A stretch of 7,207 bases of DNA from Desulfobacterales bacterium (GTDB lineage Bacteria; Desulfobacterota; Desulfobacteria; Desulfobacterales; Desulfobacteraceae). How positions within the stretch are numbered: position 1 is the first letter of the stretch; each line of letters starts with the position of its first letter. Position numbers and translations under genes: made by a program. The notes under the pieces were generated by a model. The model worked only from the letters and a program-made list of their open reading frames with translations. It searched no databases and was not told where the DNA came from. The stretch is from positions 1 through 7,207 of the forward strand of contig JAKSAU010000745.1 in assembly GCA_022361535.1 (NCBI GenBank), given 5' to 3'. This document shows, one piece after another, positions 1-7,185 of this stretch.

Positions 1-258
1 AACATGCTGGCAGATGCGATCAGGATCAGGGTCAAGCTGCCAATAGACTTGTGCAAGACCTGTGGCATCAGTTTGTACTATAACCGAAGCTGGCGTTGCA
101 GATGGCAATGCACTTGGATTTACAGCGACCCTTCCTTTTCCGTCAGGGTTGAAAACCACTCTAGCATTGGCAACCGGGCCGCAAACATTTGCTACGATGA
201 TCTGCAGCGGACAGGGGACAACCTCTCCTGGCCTGGCATTCTGCCCTTCACCACCATA
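1..258 (-). other. Ig-like repeat unit 2 in the DUF6519-type protein (cut by window edge)
   Basis: Residues 590-675 restart the same pattern: YGGEGQNARPG aligns with YIGGDGQEAIPG, GPVANARVVF (616-625) with HPVANARVRF, and TDATGLAQVYWQLD (652-665) with TDDEGMARVNWRLG. The spacing between the starts of the two units is 148 residues. The second unit has a prolyl/alanyl loop where the first has a serine-rich one. Further units may follow outside the window. Confidence 0.68.
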
Positions 259-2025
259 CCGGATCAGTTTTGCCTGGCCTGCCATGGTATCAATGGCGTA
301 CTGGACGGTATCACCTCCTGAAAACGTCTGGCAGTTTGAGTTATCAAACCATACCTGCGAGGCAATGCTGAGGCGTGCATTAAAATGAATGGGCAAATGA
401 AGCCTTGTATCATCCACGGCCAGCAACTCTGCGCGAACCGTTTGAGTTACCGGGCTTGTTGGCCCGCCAAGGCGCCAATTTACACGTGCCATGCCTTCAT
501 CATCTGTCAGGACAATTCGCTGCTGTGCAGAGCCGCTCTCTTCTGTCATGCCGCTGCTGGAAGACAGGGAACCTGTGGTCGACATCCTCCTAAAACGGAC
601 CCGGGCATTGGCAACTGGATGGCTGCCCCTTGCCACACCAACTTGTATGGGACGGTCCAGTTGATCGCCCGGTATGGCTTCCTGGCCGTCCCCGCCAATA
701 TAGTCAAACTGAATCATGTCTTTGAGGGGAACAAAAATAGGGCGGCAATCGTCAATGGAAGCCCATGTTGTGCCGTCAAACGTCATGATTGCCAGACGGC
801 AGATGGCATGGGCTGTGCCATGGGGTGAAACCGCCTGCCATGTTGTGCCTTGCTTTGGCCACAGGATATCGCCGATATTTGTCCGGGCCGGGATCATCCA
901 GTAATCTCCGACATTATATGTACCGCTTGAAAATTTTACCTGAACCCCGTCTTCGATATCATACCAGCCGCTGCCCGAAGGATCCAAAACCTCAATACTG
1001 TCCCAGCGCCTGACTTTTTTATTGGTTCCAAAATCTGCAATATCAAACGTGTCGGTTGCTGTGGTGGTATCAAGGGTCAGCACACGGTCATTGACCATTT
1101 CTATGCGGACAAGAGTTCCTGCCTGGCCTAAAAGAATCCGCTCATCATCAATCAGCTCAACCCACATCCCGGCCTTAAACTGCAGCACCTTGTCCCGCCC
1201 GACAGAGGACACAGAGATATCATTACCATTTTGAGACTCCCAGCGGGCAACCACAGACCCGTTATCCCTTGACCATTTAAACGTGGCTGCATTGCGGGTG
1301 CCGCCCTGATGTACCTCTATACGGTAAAGCTGATTCTCAAGCCTTCTGTATCCTGCAGCAGGCGCCACAATACAAGGGTTTGAACTGGTCCCGTCAGGCT
1401 CTGACCGTGCAGTCAACTGACCGCTTGGTTCGGTATAAAGTCCTTTGACCTCTGACAGGCAATTCAACGAATCACTGTCATCATCATCGCCGATGCGCAA
1501 CAGTTTTACCTGCCACGTGTTTTTTATACGTGTGGCAGTATCTGGCCCGCCTAAGGCGACTTCACGGATATCCGGATCTTCAAGTGCGGTTATATGCCTG
1601 TCCCACACATCAAGATAGGCAAGATACACCCCCGGGTCGACAACCGGTTTAAGCTGAGGCAGTTCCGGTTGAAGGGTGTAGGCAATAATGCGCTCATTTT
1701 CAACGAGTCTTCCGCCAACATATATCCTGCCGCCGGAAATATAAAAATCCGCGGGATCAGCAAGGGGATCAGGCGAATCATTTTCATCTAAATCCAATTC
1801 CTCGGCAGTCAGTTGGGTGGTATCTGTGACAATATGAAAGCCTGAGTGATATATGGGCGCACCACAGCACCCGATAATATCGGTTGTTTCAGTGTCTAAT
1901 CGATAATTGGCAATGTCGCTTTCTTCATTCCAATCCGCATCAACACTTACTCTCCCCTGCTGAAGTCTTGTTGAACGATAGTGCTTGGTTTTATCAAATG
2001 TCAGTCTGGAGAAATCACCTTTCAT
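1..2025 (-). CDS. DUF6519-type baseplate-associated protein with C-terminal Ig-like repeats (partial, 3' end outside window)
   Basis: The frame is open without a stop for 675 codons from ATG at 2025-2023 to the left edge, so only the C-terminus is missing. The start is supported by AAGGAG nine bases upstream and by the family-like opening MKGDFSR, followed by QQGRVSVDADWNEE at residues 22-35. Further segments I associate with DUF6519 proteins are YLDVWDRHITALEDP (137-151), ALGGPDTATR (157-166), FKWSRDNGSV (250-259), GDYWMIPART (373-382), HAICRLAIM (406-414) and DDCRPIFVPL (425-434). From about residue 442 the protein changes to two copies of an Ig-like beta repeat beginning YIGGDGQEAIPG and YGGEGQNARPG. 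There is no signal peptide or membrane segment, which suits a cytoplasmically assembled particle component. The exact role of this family is unknown to me. Its place beside two baseplate genes suggests a peripheral baseplate or fibre-like part, and the Ig-like tail could bind a target surface (inference). An acidic run DDDDSDS lies at 180-186. Confidence 0.88.
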   Translation of the reverse strand, partial: MKGDFSRLTFDKTKHYRSTRLQQGRVSVDADWNEESDIANYRLDTETTDIIGCCGAPIYHSGFHIVTDTTQLTAEELDLDENDSPDPLADPADFYISGGRIYVGGRLVENERIIAYTLQPELPQLKPVVDPGVYLAYLDVWDRHITALEDPDIREVALGGPDTATRIKNTWQVKLLRIGDDDDSDSLNCLSEVKGLYTEPSGQLTARSEPDGTSSNPCIVAPAAGYRRLENQLYRIEVHQGGTRNAATFKWSRDNGSVVARWESQNGNDISVSSVGRDKVLQFKAGMWVELIDDERILLGQAGTLVRIEMVNDRVLTLDTTTATDTFDIADFGTNKKVRRWDSIEVLDPSGSGWYDIEDGVQVKFSSGTYNVGDYWMIPARTNIGDILWPKQGTTWQAVSPHGTAHAICRLAIMTFDGTTWASIDDCRPIFVPLKDMIQFDYIGGDGQEAIPGDQLDRPIQVGVARGSHPVANARVRFRRMSTTGSLSSSSGMTEESGSAQQRIVLTDDEGMARVNWRLGGPTSPVTQTVRAELLAVDDTRLHLPIHFNARLSIASQVWFDNSNCQTFSGGDTVQYAIDTMAGQAKLIRYGGEGQNARPGEVVPCPLQIIVANVCGPVANARVVFNPDGKGRVAVNPSALPSATPASVIVQTDATGLAQVYWQLDPDPDRICQHV
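259..702 (-). other. Ig-like repeat unit 1 in the DUF6519-type protein
   Basis: Residues 442-589 form one repeat unit. Its landmarks are YIGGDGQEAIPG (442-453), PVANARVRF (470-478), a serine-rich loop (about 482-500), TDDEGMARVNWRLG (507-520), HLPIHFNARLSIASQVWFD (543-561) and GGDTVQYAIDTM (570-581). The block PVANARV...TDDEG.A.V.W is typical of bacterial Ig-like (Big-type) beta sandwiches. The closing DTVQYAID segment acts as a linker into the next unit. The domain type is inferred from the motif pattern. Confidence 0.7.
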
Positions 2026-2034
2026 AACGCCCGT

Positions 2035-2040
2035 CTCCTT
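2035..2040 (-). promoter_or_regulatory. Ribosome binding site of the DUF6519-type gene
   Basis: On the minus strand AAGGAG lies nine bases before the ATG at 2025. It is close to the consensus and fixes the start of the left-hand gene. It also shows that this gene can be translated independently of the baseplate genes upstream. Confidence 0.75.
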
Positions 2041-2098
2041 ATTCTTATCTCGTCTCTATATTTAGTTTGCATGAATAACGCATTTAATTTTGTACCAA

Positions 2099-2179
2099 GG
2101 CCGATTTATCCTAAGAAACGGCATCAGGCGGATTTTTTGGAAAAAAAATTCGGCAGCCGTCTCTTAGGATAAATTGGCC
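2099..2179. repeat. 81-bp imperfect palindrome with 24-bp arms and an inner hairpin
   Basis: The arms 2099-2122 and 2156-2179 are inverted copies of each other, matching at 22 of 24 positions with a perfect 13-bp core, ATTTATCCTAAGA. The ends are GGCC and the inner ends CGGC/GCCG. One of the two mismatches becomes a G-U pair in RNA of either strand. Between the arms, 2129-2138 can pair with 2143-2152 around the loop GGAA, giving a second 10-bp, mostly A-T stem that includes one G-T pair. Neither outer arm is followed by a T tract in either direction, so it is not a standard intrinsic terminator. It could be an mRNA stability or attenuation structure between the baseplate genes and the DUF6519-type gene, or a small mobile palindromic element (MITE/REP type). 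No target-site duplication is evident at its ends. Confidence 0.8.
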
Positions 2180-2206
2180 GCTGCCTGCCTATGCCATCCC
2201 CATTGT

Positions 2207-4420
2207 TCAAGTTGCAGACTCGATCCCCAGTTTCATACCAAACCTGATATATTCATCGATCTGAGCCCTTAAATTTGCAAACCGGCATGGCTGCTCAAGC
2301 ATGTTCCAAGCCCCCATTTCAGTGCCGCCCTCCCCGCCTTGTTTTATTTCCTGCGCACAGGTTCTGCTCAACTGGCAATATGCCGGATTAAACTCGTCTA
2401 TACTTGTAAATGAAGGATGAAGCAGTGCCTCAACCGCATCATGTTCACTTGCAGGAAGATCGCGAACAGCCATATCAGGCTGACAGCGAAACTTACGCGG
2501 TGTCTGTGATGTCGGTTCCACATAACTGTACCGGATACAGCCAACCTGTTTTCTTCGTGCCACAAGCCGGGCATTAAAAATACTGCTGCTGACTGTCACG
2601 TTAAGACATCTGCAGGTTCCCAATATGGTGGACTGCAGCACCGTGATTGGACAATTTTCTGCAAGGATGGCTTCAACATTTCCTTGAACAACGGAGTCTT
2701 CAATCTGTATTTGTTCTAATGAAGCCGTGGTTGAAATGCGTCCTGTCACCGACCGGTTAATAAAAACAGACAAATCCTGGTTGTTTGCCCCGATGCTGAT
2801 CCCCCCTTTTGAGGGGAAACTTGTGCAATGATCAACGCGCACTGAGCTTAAATTCCCGGACTCGATTAGCACATTTCCTTGGATACTTATTCCGTTCAGG
2901 AAAAATTCACCGCCAAGTTCGCTGTCAAAAGGCGCAGTTCCCGTGATTGACATGTTGCCAACAAAGGATGCCCGTGTCTGGTCTAAAACCAGTTGTCCGA
3001 TCTGCCGTTCCATATGGCCCGGCACACTATCCATTACAGGCATCCGGGGCCATTGCCCTGCAACTATAAAAAGTCTGCTTCCTTCCGGAATATTAATGGA
3101 GTTGGCGTCTGTCAGATTTTCCGTAAAAATAGAATTGTCCATTATGGAAATCACACCCACTGTTCCGGCAGGCTGAGCGTTCCAAAGGCTAACTGCGTCT
3201 GATACTGTGCCCACAATCTCACCCGGGAGCAGCGCATCTGTTTTTGAAACTCCTATGTGCCAGGTGATATCCCGGTCATTGATATTGTCAAATGCAGTTT
3301 GCCTGTTATAGGTACCGGCACCGATATCACCGGGCCACCCAAACGAATAAGACATTCGTATGTCTGTTGCTGTGGCAGATCCAGGAAGCGTAAGCCTGCC
3401 AAGCACAGGATCTATGGCAGCAGCGATTGGCATTGATATGGTCGAGGTTGTTCCGTCATTTTCTGTGACAATATAGTCTTTTGTATCTTCCGGCCGGGTC
3501 CAGCCGGACAAATCACAGACACAAATCTGCTCGGGAGGCACAACAGTTCCGTCAAGGATCAACTCAAAGGCCTGTTCCGATACCGACTCATCCCGGTCGT
3601 CAAAATAAAGATAAGAAAAGTGAGAGTTTGCCGCCACTGCCTGTCGGCGGTTTTCCAATTCATGATACAACGGTCTTGAACGAAGTGGCACTGGAACGTT
3701 TCGTTCGTCCGTAAGATCAGTGATCCCGGTATCGGCAAGGGGCGGATTATACAAAGGTGCATCTGTCTGCCATGGATGAATGTGAAAACAGCCCGGACTC
3801 CCCTGGCTTCTGACTTCACTGTTGTAAACCCGGTATGCAGGTATCCGCCACAAAAACAGGCCGATGTTCTCGATATTGTCAAACCCTCTGACAACTTCAA
3901 CAGAACGCACATCTGCCGTGTGGGTCAGCTTGTCAAAAGGCGAACCGGTCAATTCCAGGGTATCGGCTGATTTCAATGATACAGGCCCGCCAAATCCCGG
4001 CTTTACATGATTCATATTCTGTGTCCAGCCAAGGCGGGAGAAAAACTCAACCGCAATAGACCGCCAGCCCGTAATATCATATGCCAATTGCTCAAGCACA
4101 CCAATGGTGCCTTTACGCCGTCGATATCCGATCGTGTTCGCCACAAAGGCCCTTCTGCTTACCCCGGCTGCCTCTTCAATATCCTGCAGCCCGCTGATAC
4201 CGAGAAGCTCGCCAATATATGGAACTACCCACTCCTGGCAGGTATCAATAAACCAGTCATCATATAATTGCGAAATGTTGTCTTCGACTTTGACGCCTTC
4301 GCTGTGAATCACATCAGCCAACGCTTTGAGTACATAGCCGTTTTGGGCATCCCTGAGACGATATACCGATGGAATAAGGTTGTATACATCCTGGCTGGAA
4401 AGTCGTTTTGATGTCGTCAT
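2207..4420 (-). CDS. Tail protein I-type baseplate protein with beta-helix-like C-terminal region
   Basis: This complete 737-residue protein starts at ATG 4420-4418, overlapping the previous stop codon, and has GGAGG ten bases upstream. Residues about 10-130 look like the P2 gpI / TIGR02242 tail-protein family: an early NLIPSVYRLRD, then EWVVPYIGELLG (63-74), RRAFVANTIGYRRRKGT (89-105) and VLEQLAYDITGW (108-119). In phage tails and injection systems this family links the J-type wedge protein to fibres. A middle part carries IDPVLGRLTLP (336-346) and SYSFGWPGDIGAGTYNR (357-373-like spacing). Residues about 488-612 are a run of short beta-rich segments that resemble a right-handed beta-helix. 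The end carries GCIRYSYV (627-634), RKFRCQPD (642-649), EMGAWNML (701-708) and NLRAQIDEYIRFGMKLGI (716-733), which I know from long tail proteins in contractile-system loci. It is far longer than plain gpI, so a fused beta-helix is the likely extra. No secretion signal is present. Confidence 0.88.
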   Translation of the reverse strand: MTTSKRLSSQDVYNLIPSVYRLRDAQNGYVLKALADVIHSEGVKVEDNISQLYDDWFIDTCQEWVVPYIGELLGISGLQDIEEAAGVSRRAFVANTIGYRRRKGTIGVLEQLAYDITGWRSIAVEFFSRLGWTQNMNHVKPGFGGPVSLKSADTLELTGSPFDKLTHTADVRSVEVVRGFDNIENIGLFLWRIPAYRVYNSEVRSQGSPGCFHIHPWQTDAPLYNPPLADTGITDLTDERNVPVPLRSRPLYHELENRRQAVAANSHFSYLYFDDRDESVSEQAFELILDGTVVPPEQICVCDLSGWTRPEDTKDYIVTENDGTTSTISMPIAAAIDPVLGRLTLPGSATATDIRMSYSFGWPGDIGAGTYNRQTAFDNINDRDITWHIGVSKTDALLPGEIVGTVSDAVSLWNAQPAGTVGVISIMDNSIFTENLTDANSINIPEGSRLFIVAGQWPRMPVMDSVPGHMERQIGQLVLDQTRASFVGNMSITGTAPFDSELGGEFFLNGISIQGNVLIESGNLSSVRVDHCTSFPSKGGISIGANNQDLSVFINRSVTGRISTTASLEQIQIEDSVVQGNVEAILAENCPITVLQSTILGTCRCLNVTVSSSIFNARLVARRKQVGCIRYSYVEPTSQTPRKFRCQPDMAVRDLPASEHDAVEALLHPSFTSIDEFNPAYCQLSRTCAQEIKQGGEGGTEMGAWNMLEQPCRFANLRAQIDEYIRFGMKLGIESAT

Positions 4421-7167
4421 ATGCCCATTTCCTCCAGATAGATTTGTTCCTCGTCAATTGTGAGCAGGGCTGATGGTATGATGGTTTCACCGGCATCGTC
4501 CCAGTGGGCGCTCTGCGCTGCAATCTGGGGCTGAGTCGTGGGCGGCAAATCATCAAGATAGGTTAGTACCGCAACCTTAACCCCCTCAACGTCATGCACC
4601 AGGTCTAAAAGCTGAGAATAAGTGACCCCTTGAGCAAACTGCCTGTTCGAATAAGAATATGTCTCAGACAGCGTCTTTTTAACACTTGCCATGACGACCT
4701 GCGCGTTATAGCCCTGTTCAAAACCTAACTGGAATGAACAACCAAAGGTTTCTTCAATATACGTATCGATAAACAGCTGCTGATCATCATGGCGGACAGA
4801 GTCAATGGCTGCGGCAAGCCGGTCCATCAATCCGCCCTCCCGGTCCACGGGCTTGCCGTCGCTTGCACCGACTGTAAGGTGAATGATGCTGTTCTGGCCA
4901 TGCCACAGTACAATTGCCTCAGCCTTTCCGATCCCTGCATACCTTCTTGCAAAGTTTTCATAATCCTTTACAGAAACAATCCGGTCCATGGTGATAATCG
5001 TCTGGGGTGCATTCACCCTGCCCTCATCACGTGTTTCAGGATCCTGGGCACCTGTTGCCGCAATATGGTTTACCACATCTTTAAATCCAAGCGGCCGGCT
5101 CATGGGCAGGCTGATCTGGCCCCGCTTCACCTGCCCGTCAAGACCAATCCCGATCCTGTAGGAGGCAGTAACGTTATCCCGGCCCGTAGGCAGCCGCTCA
5201 CCCATAATACCATCACCGAACTTAACTTTGGATGTGCCGTCATCATTGTGCGCCACAGAAAAAACACGGTCATCCGGTTTTGTATTATACAATGTTGACA
5301 CCTCGTTCCATGTAATACCGTCAACAACTACCTGAAGGCTGTTTTGAGCACCGGAAGCACTTGTTGAAGGTACATATGTCAAAGGGAACTGGCGCAGCTT
5401 AAACGCCTGGTGGGTCAAACTGTTATCCCCGCTGCCCAAAGGTTCAGACCGTGTTTCACCATGGGTTGCAAACACGGTATTCCCGTAAATTTTAAGTGAG
5501 GATCGAATGAACGTATTTTTAAGTGGGGATTCCAATACAAGGATGGTGTGACCGTCCTGATGATCCATGGATTTAATAGTCACGACTTCCACTGTATCGT
5601 TGCTGTCATATACGGACGGAAGCCCGTTTTCATCATTGTCCTCCGTCACGACTGCCTCCAGATCGTCAAATCGTGTCTCAACTGTTCCCGGAATTTGGGC
5701 GTTTGTTTCAACAGTCCAGCGGATATAACCGTTTGCAAGCCTTACAGGCGGCTGCAACAACGTAACGGTTTCTTGATACTCCAGGGATACGGTTCCCAGG
5801 CCGTCCAGGCGTGTGAGGACAAGACTTGGCGGCACTTCATGGTCATCAGGATCACGGGTGCTGTCACTTTCTATGGGATATGCCACTTTAAGAGTTGTTA
5901 CGGCTTTTCCACGGAAAACAAGTGTGCGCCCTTCTTTCATTTCAGGGATGGTTTCAGATAAAGTAACCTTATCGCCAAAGACAGGTGTAAGAAACGGTCT
6001 TGGCGCAATCTCAAGCTGTTCATCAGAGATATACACGGTTGATTTGCGTAATGGAAACCAGGAAAGATGCTGCTGGTAATCCAGCTCCAAAGACGTTACT
6101 TTCCCGGTCAGGCCGAAATCATTGCGTGAAGATGTATAGGATTTTTCTACCCGGTATAATTCCCTGTAGGAAGGCTTATCCAAGAGCACCCAGTCCTTGG
6201 GTAAAATACCCTCATACTCCCTGTCCAGATCAATTTGCCGCTTGTTAACGGTCTGGATTTCAAAGTCCGGCCATTCGGTTGTCTGGCTACCACTCGTAGT
6301 ATAGGCCCCCTGTGTTGTTACAGGCAGTCCGCGCCAGTCAGCAGCATTGAATCCAAACAAAGAGGCTTTTTTGCCCAGCCTGAAAAGCTTAGGATCGTCT
6401 GAGGGATGTACAATCGGGTCTTCATGGCCTAGATCAATATCCCATGTTATTTTTACGGTTTGCTCGTCGTATAAAGGTTCTGCACTTCGAACCCTGCGCA
6501 CATCCCACCGTTCGCTGAATGGAGATGATTCTCTTCTCGGCCCGACCAGTAAAATCAGATCCCCCGGTTCAACAGGGCCGGAGGTTGCATTCACATAAAT
6601 GGTGTCTGTTGTCCGGTCAAAAGATTGGGGCAGAGTTTGCCGGGGAACCAGTTCATTCCAGGCGATCCTTGCTGTCATGTCCTCCGAGGTTTCAAACATC
6701 TGCGGGGTTTCATCCTGCTCAGGAACACTTTGAACAGGTAGCCCCTTGTGAAAAATCACACTGTCATCCCCGGTCGGCGTTTTTTCAACGGTAAATGACA
6801 GATACGTGCCTGCTGAGACACCGGGTGAAAGCGTGTACCCAATGGTATTGGCAAGCTCAAGTATGGATCTGCGTTCTATTGCCGTTGGCAGAAACCCTTC
6901 ATTGATGATTCTTTCCTGGTAGAAAGTCAGCACATCCAATGCAGACGCCCATCCATCAAGAAGCGCGATTGTCGGGTCATCATCAGCCCTTGTGGTCAAA
7001 CTCTTAAGCCCGCCATCCTTACTTAATCTTCTGAGCATTGCCTCTTTAAAATGCCCATGGGTGCCGATGCGGTATGTCAAAGCCGAATGTCCCTGATCGT
7101 TAAAGAGATCAAGTGGCGTTGTCTGCGCTGTAGGGTGACAAGGGTCATTTGTTTTTGGACAAGTCAT
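4417..7167 (-). CDS. Putative baseplate assembly protein, baseplate J / TIGR02243 type
   Basis: This complete 916-residue protein starts at ATG 7167-7165 with GGAGG five bases upstream and stops at TGA 4419-4417. The N-terminal segment carries LTYRIGTHGHFKEAMLRRLS (30-49), DDDPTIALLDGWASALDVLT (62-81), FYQERIINEGFLPTAIERRS (82-101) and LELANTIGY (103-111), the conserved block of the long J-type baseplate proteins annotated as TIGR02243. The C-terminal half has the J signature KFGDGIMGERLPTG (649-662), then NVTASYRIGIGLDGQVKRG (665-683), and a DRIVSVKDYENFARRYAGI segment (728-746). J-type proteins (gp6/P2 gpJ relatives) form the baseplate wedges around the spike and start sheath contraction. 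Residues between about 130 and 640 are beta-rich and less conserved. Close relatives that I recall begin with a cysteine cluster; here only C3 and C10 remain. The gene overlaps the next by four bases, so the two products are probably made together and assemble side by side. Confidence 0.9.
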   Translation of the reverse strand: MTCPKTNDPCHPTAQTTPLDLFNDQGHSALTYRIGTHGHFKEAMLRRLSKDGGLKSLTTRADDDPTIALLDGWASALDVLTFYQERIINEGFLPTAIERRSILELANTIGYTLSPGVSAGTYLSFTVEKTPTGDDSVIFHKGLPVQSVPEQDETPQMFETSEDMTARIAWNELVPRQTLPQSFDRTTDTIYVNATSGPVEPGDLILLVGPRRESSPFSERWDVRRVRSAEPLYDEQTVKITWDIDLGHEDPIVHPSDDPKLFRLGKKASLFGFNAADWRGLPVTTQGAYTTSGSQTTEWPDFEIQTVNKRQIDLDREYEGILPKDWVLLDKPSYRELYRVEKSYTSSRNDFGLTGKVTSLELDYQQHLSWFPLRKSTVYISDEQLEIAPRPFLTPVFGDKVTLSETIPEMKEGRTLVFRGKAVTTLKVAYPIESDSTRDPDDHEVPPSLVLTRLDGLGTVSLEYQETVTLLQPPVRLANGYIRWTVETNAQIPGTVETRFDDLEAVVTEDNDENGLPSVYDSNDTVEVVTIKSMDHQDGHTILVLESPLKNTFIRSSLKIYGNTVFATHGETRSEPLGSGDNSLTHQAFKLRQFPLTYVPSTSASGAQNSLQVVVDGITWNEVSTLYNTKPDDRVFSVAHNDDGTSKVKFGDGIMGERLPTGRDNVTASYRIGIGLDGQVKRGQISLPMSRPLGFKDVVNHIAATGAQDPETRDEGRVNAPQTIITMDRIVSVKDYENFARRYAGIGKAEAIVLWHGQNSIIHLTVGASDGKPVDREGGLMDRLAAAIDSVRHDDQQLFIDTYIEETFGCSFQLGFEQGYNAQVVMASVKKTLSETYSYSNRQFAQGVTYSQLLDLVHDVEGVKVAVLTYLDDLPPTTQPQIAAQSAHWDDAGETIIPSALLTIDEEQIYLEEMGI
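4431..4435 (-). promoter_or_regulatory. Ribosome binding site of the tail protein I-type gene, inside the preceding gene
   Basis: On the minus strand GGAGG lies ten bases before the ATG at 4420, within the last codons of the 916-residue gene (the LEEMGI end). With the ATGA overlap this supports translational coupling of the two baseplate genes. Confidence 0.65.
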
Positions 7168-7172
7168 TGTTT

Positions 7173-7177
7173 CCTCC
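7173..7177 (-). promoter_or_regulatory. Ribosome binding site of the baseplate J-type gene
   Basis: On the minus strand GGAGG, extended as GGAGGAAACA, lies five bases before the ATG at 7167. It settles the start codon. The sequence between it and the window edge is too short to hold a recognisable promoter. Confidence 0.75.
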
Positions 7178-7185
7178 GACTTTTT

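Noticed and set aside
385..828. 147-codon open frame on the plus strand
   Set aside because: It is antisense to the Ig-like repeat part of the DUF6519-type gene, whose minus-strand frame is intact and motif-rich. The plus-strand product looks like antisense translation.
1485..1500. Short TCATCATCATC run
   Set aside because: It encodes the acidic DDDDSDS stretch in the DUF6519-type protein and is too short to count as a microsatellite of note.
2055..2100. AT-rich stretch upstream of the DUF6519-type gene as a promoter (TAAATA / TATAGA as -10)
   Set aside because: No -35 element at proper spacing matches better than three of six positions. AT-richness alone does not support a promoter call.
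1981..2172. 63-codon plus-strand frame spanning the intergenic gap
   Set aside because: It has no ribosome binding site, runs through the start region of the DUF6519-type gene and both parts of the palindrome, and has no protein-like motif.
2099..2179. Palindrome as a Rho-independent terminator
   Set aside because: The strong outer stem is not followed by a T tract on either strand. The T run within the element on the minus strand follows only a very short GC stem.
4789..5298. 169-codon open frame on the plus strand
   Set aside because: It lies opposite the conserved J-signature part of the baseplate gene, has no convincing ribosome binding site, and its translation is rich in Cys, His and Pro with no recognisable motif.
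5548..5961. 137-codon open frame on the plus strand
   Set aside because: It is antisense to the middle of the 916-residue gene, with no start signal and no family resemblance.
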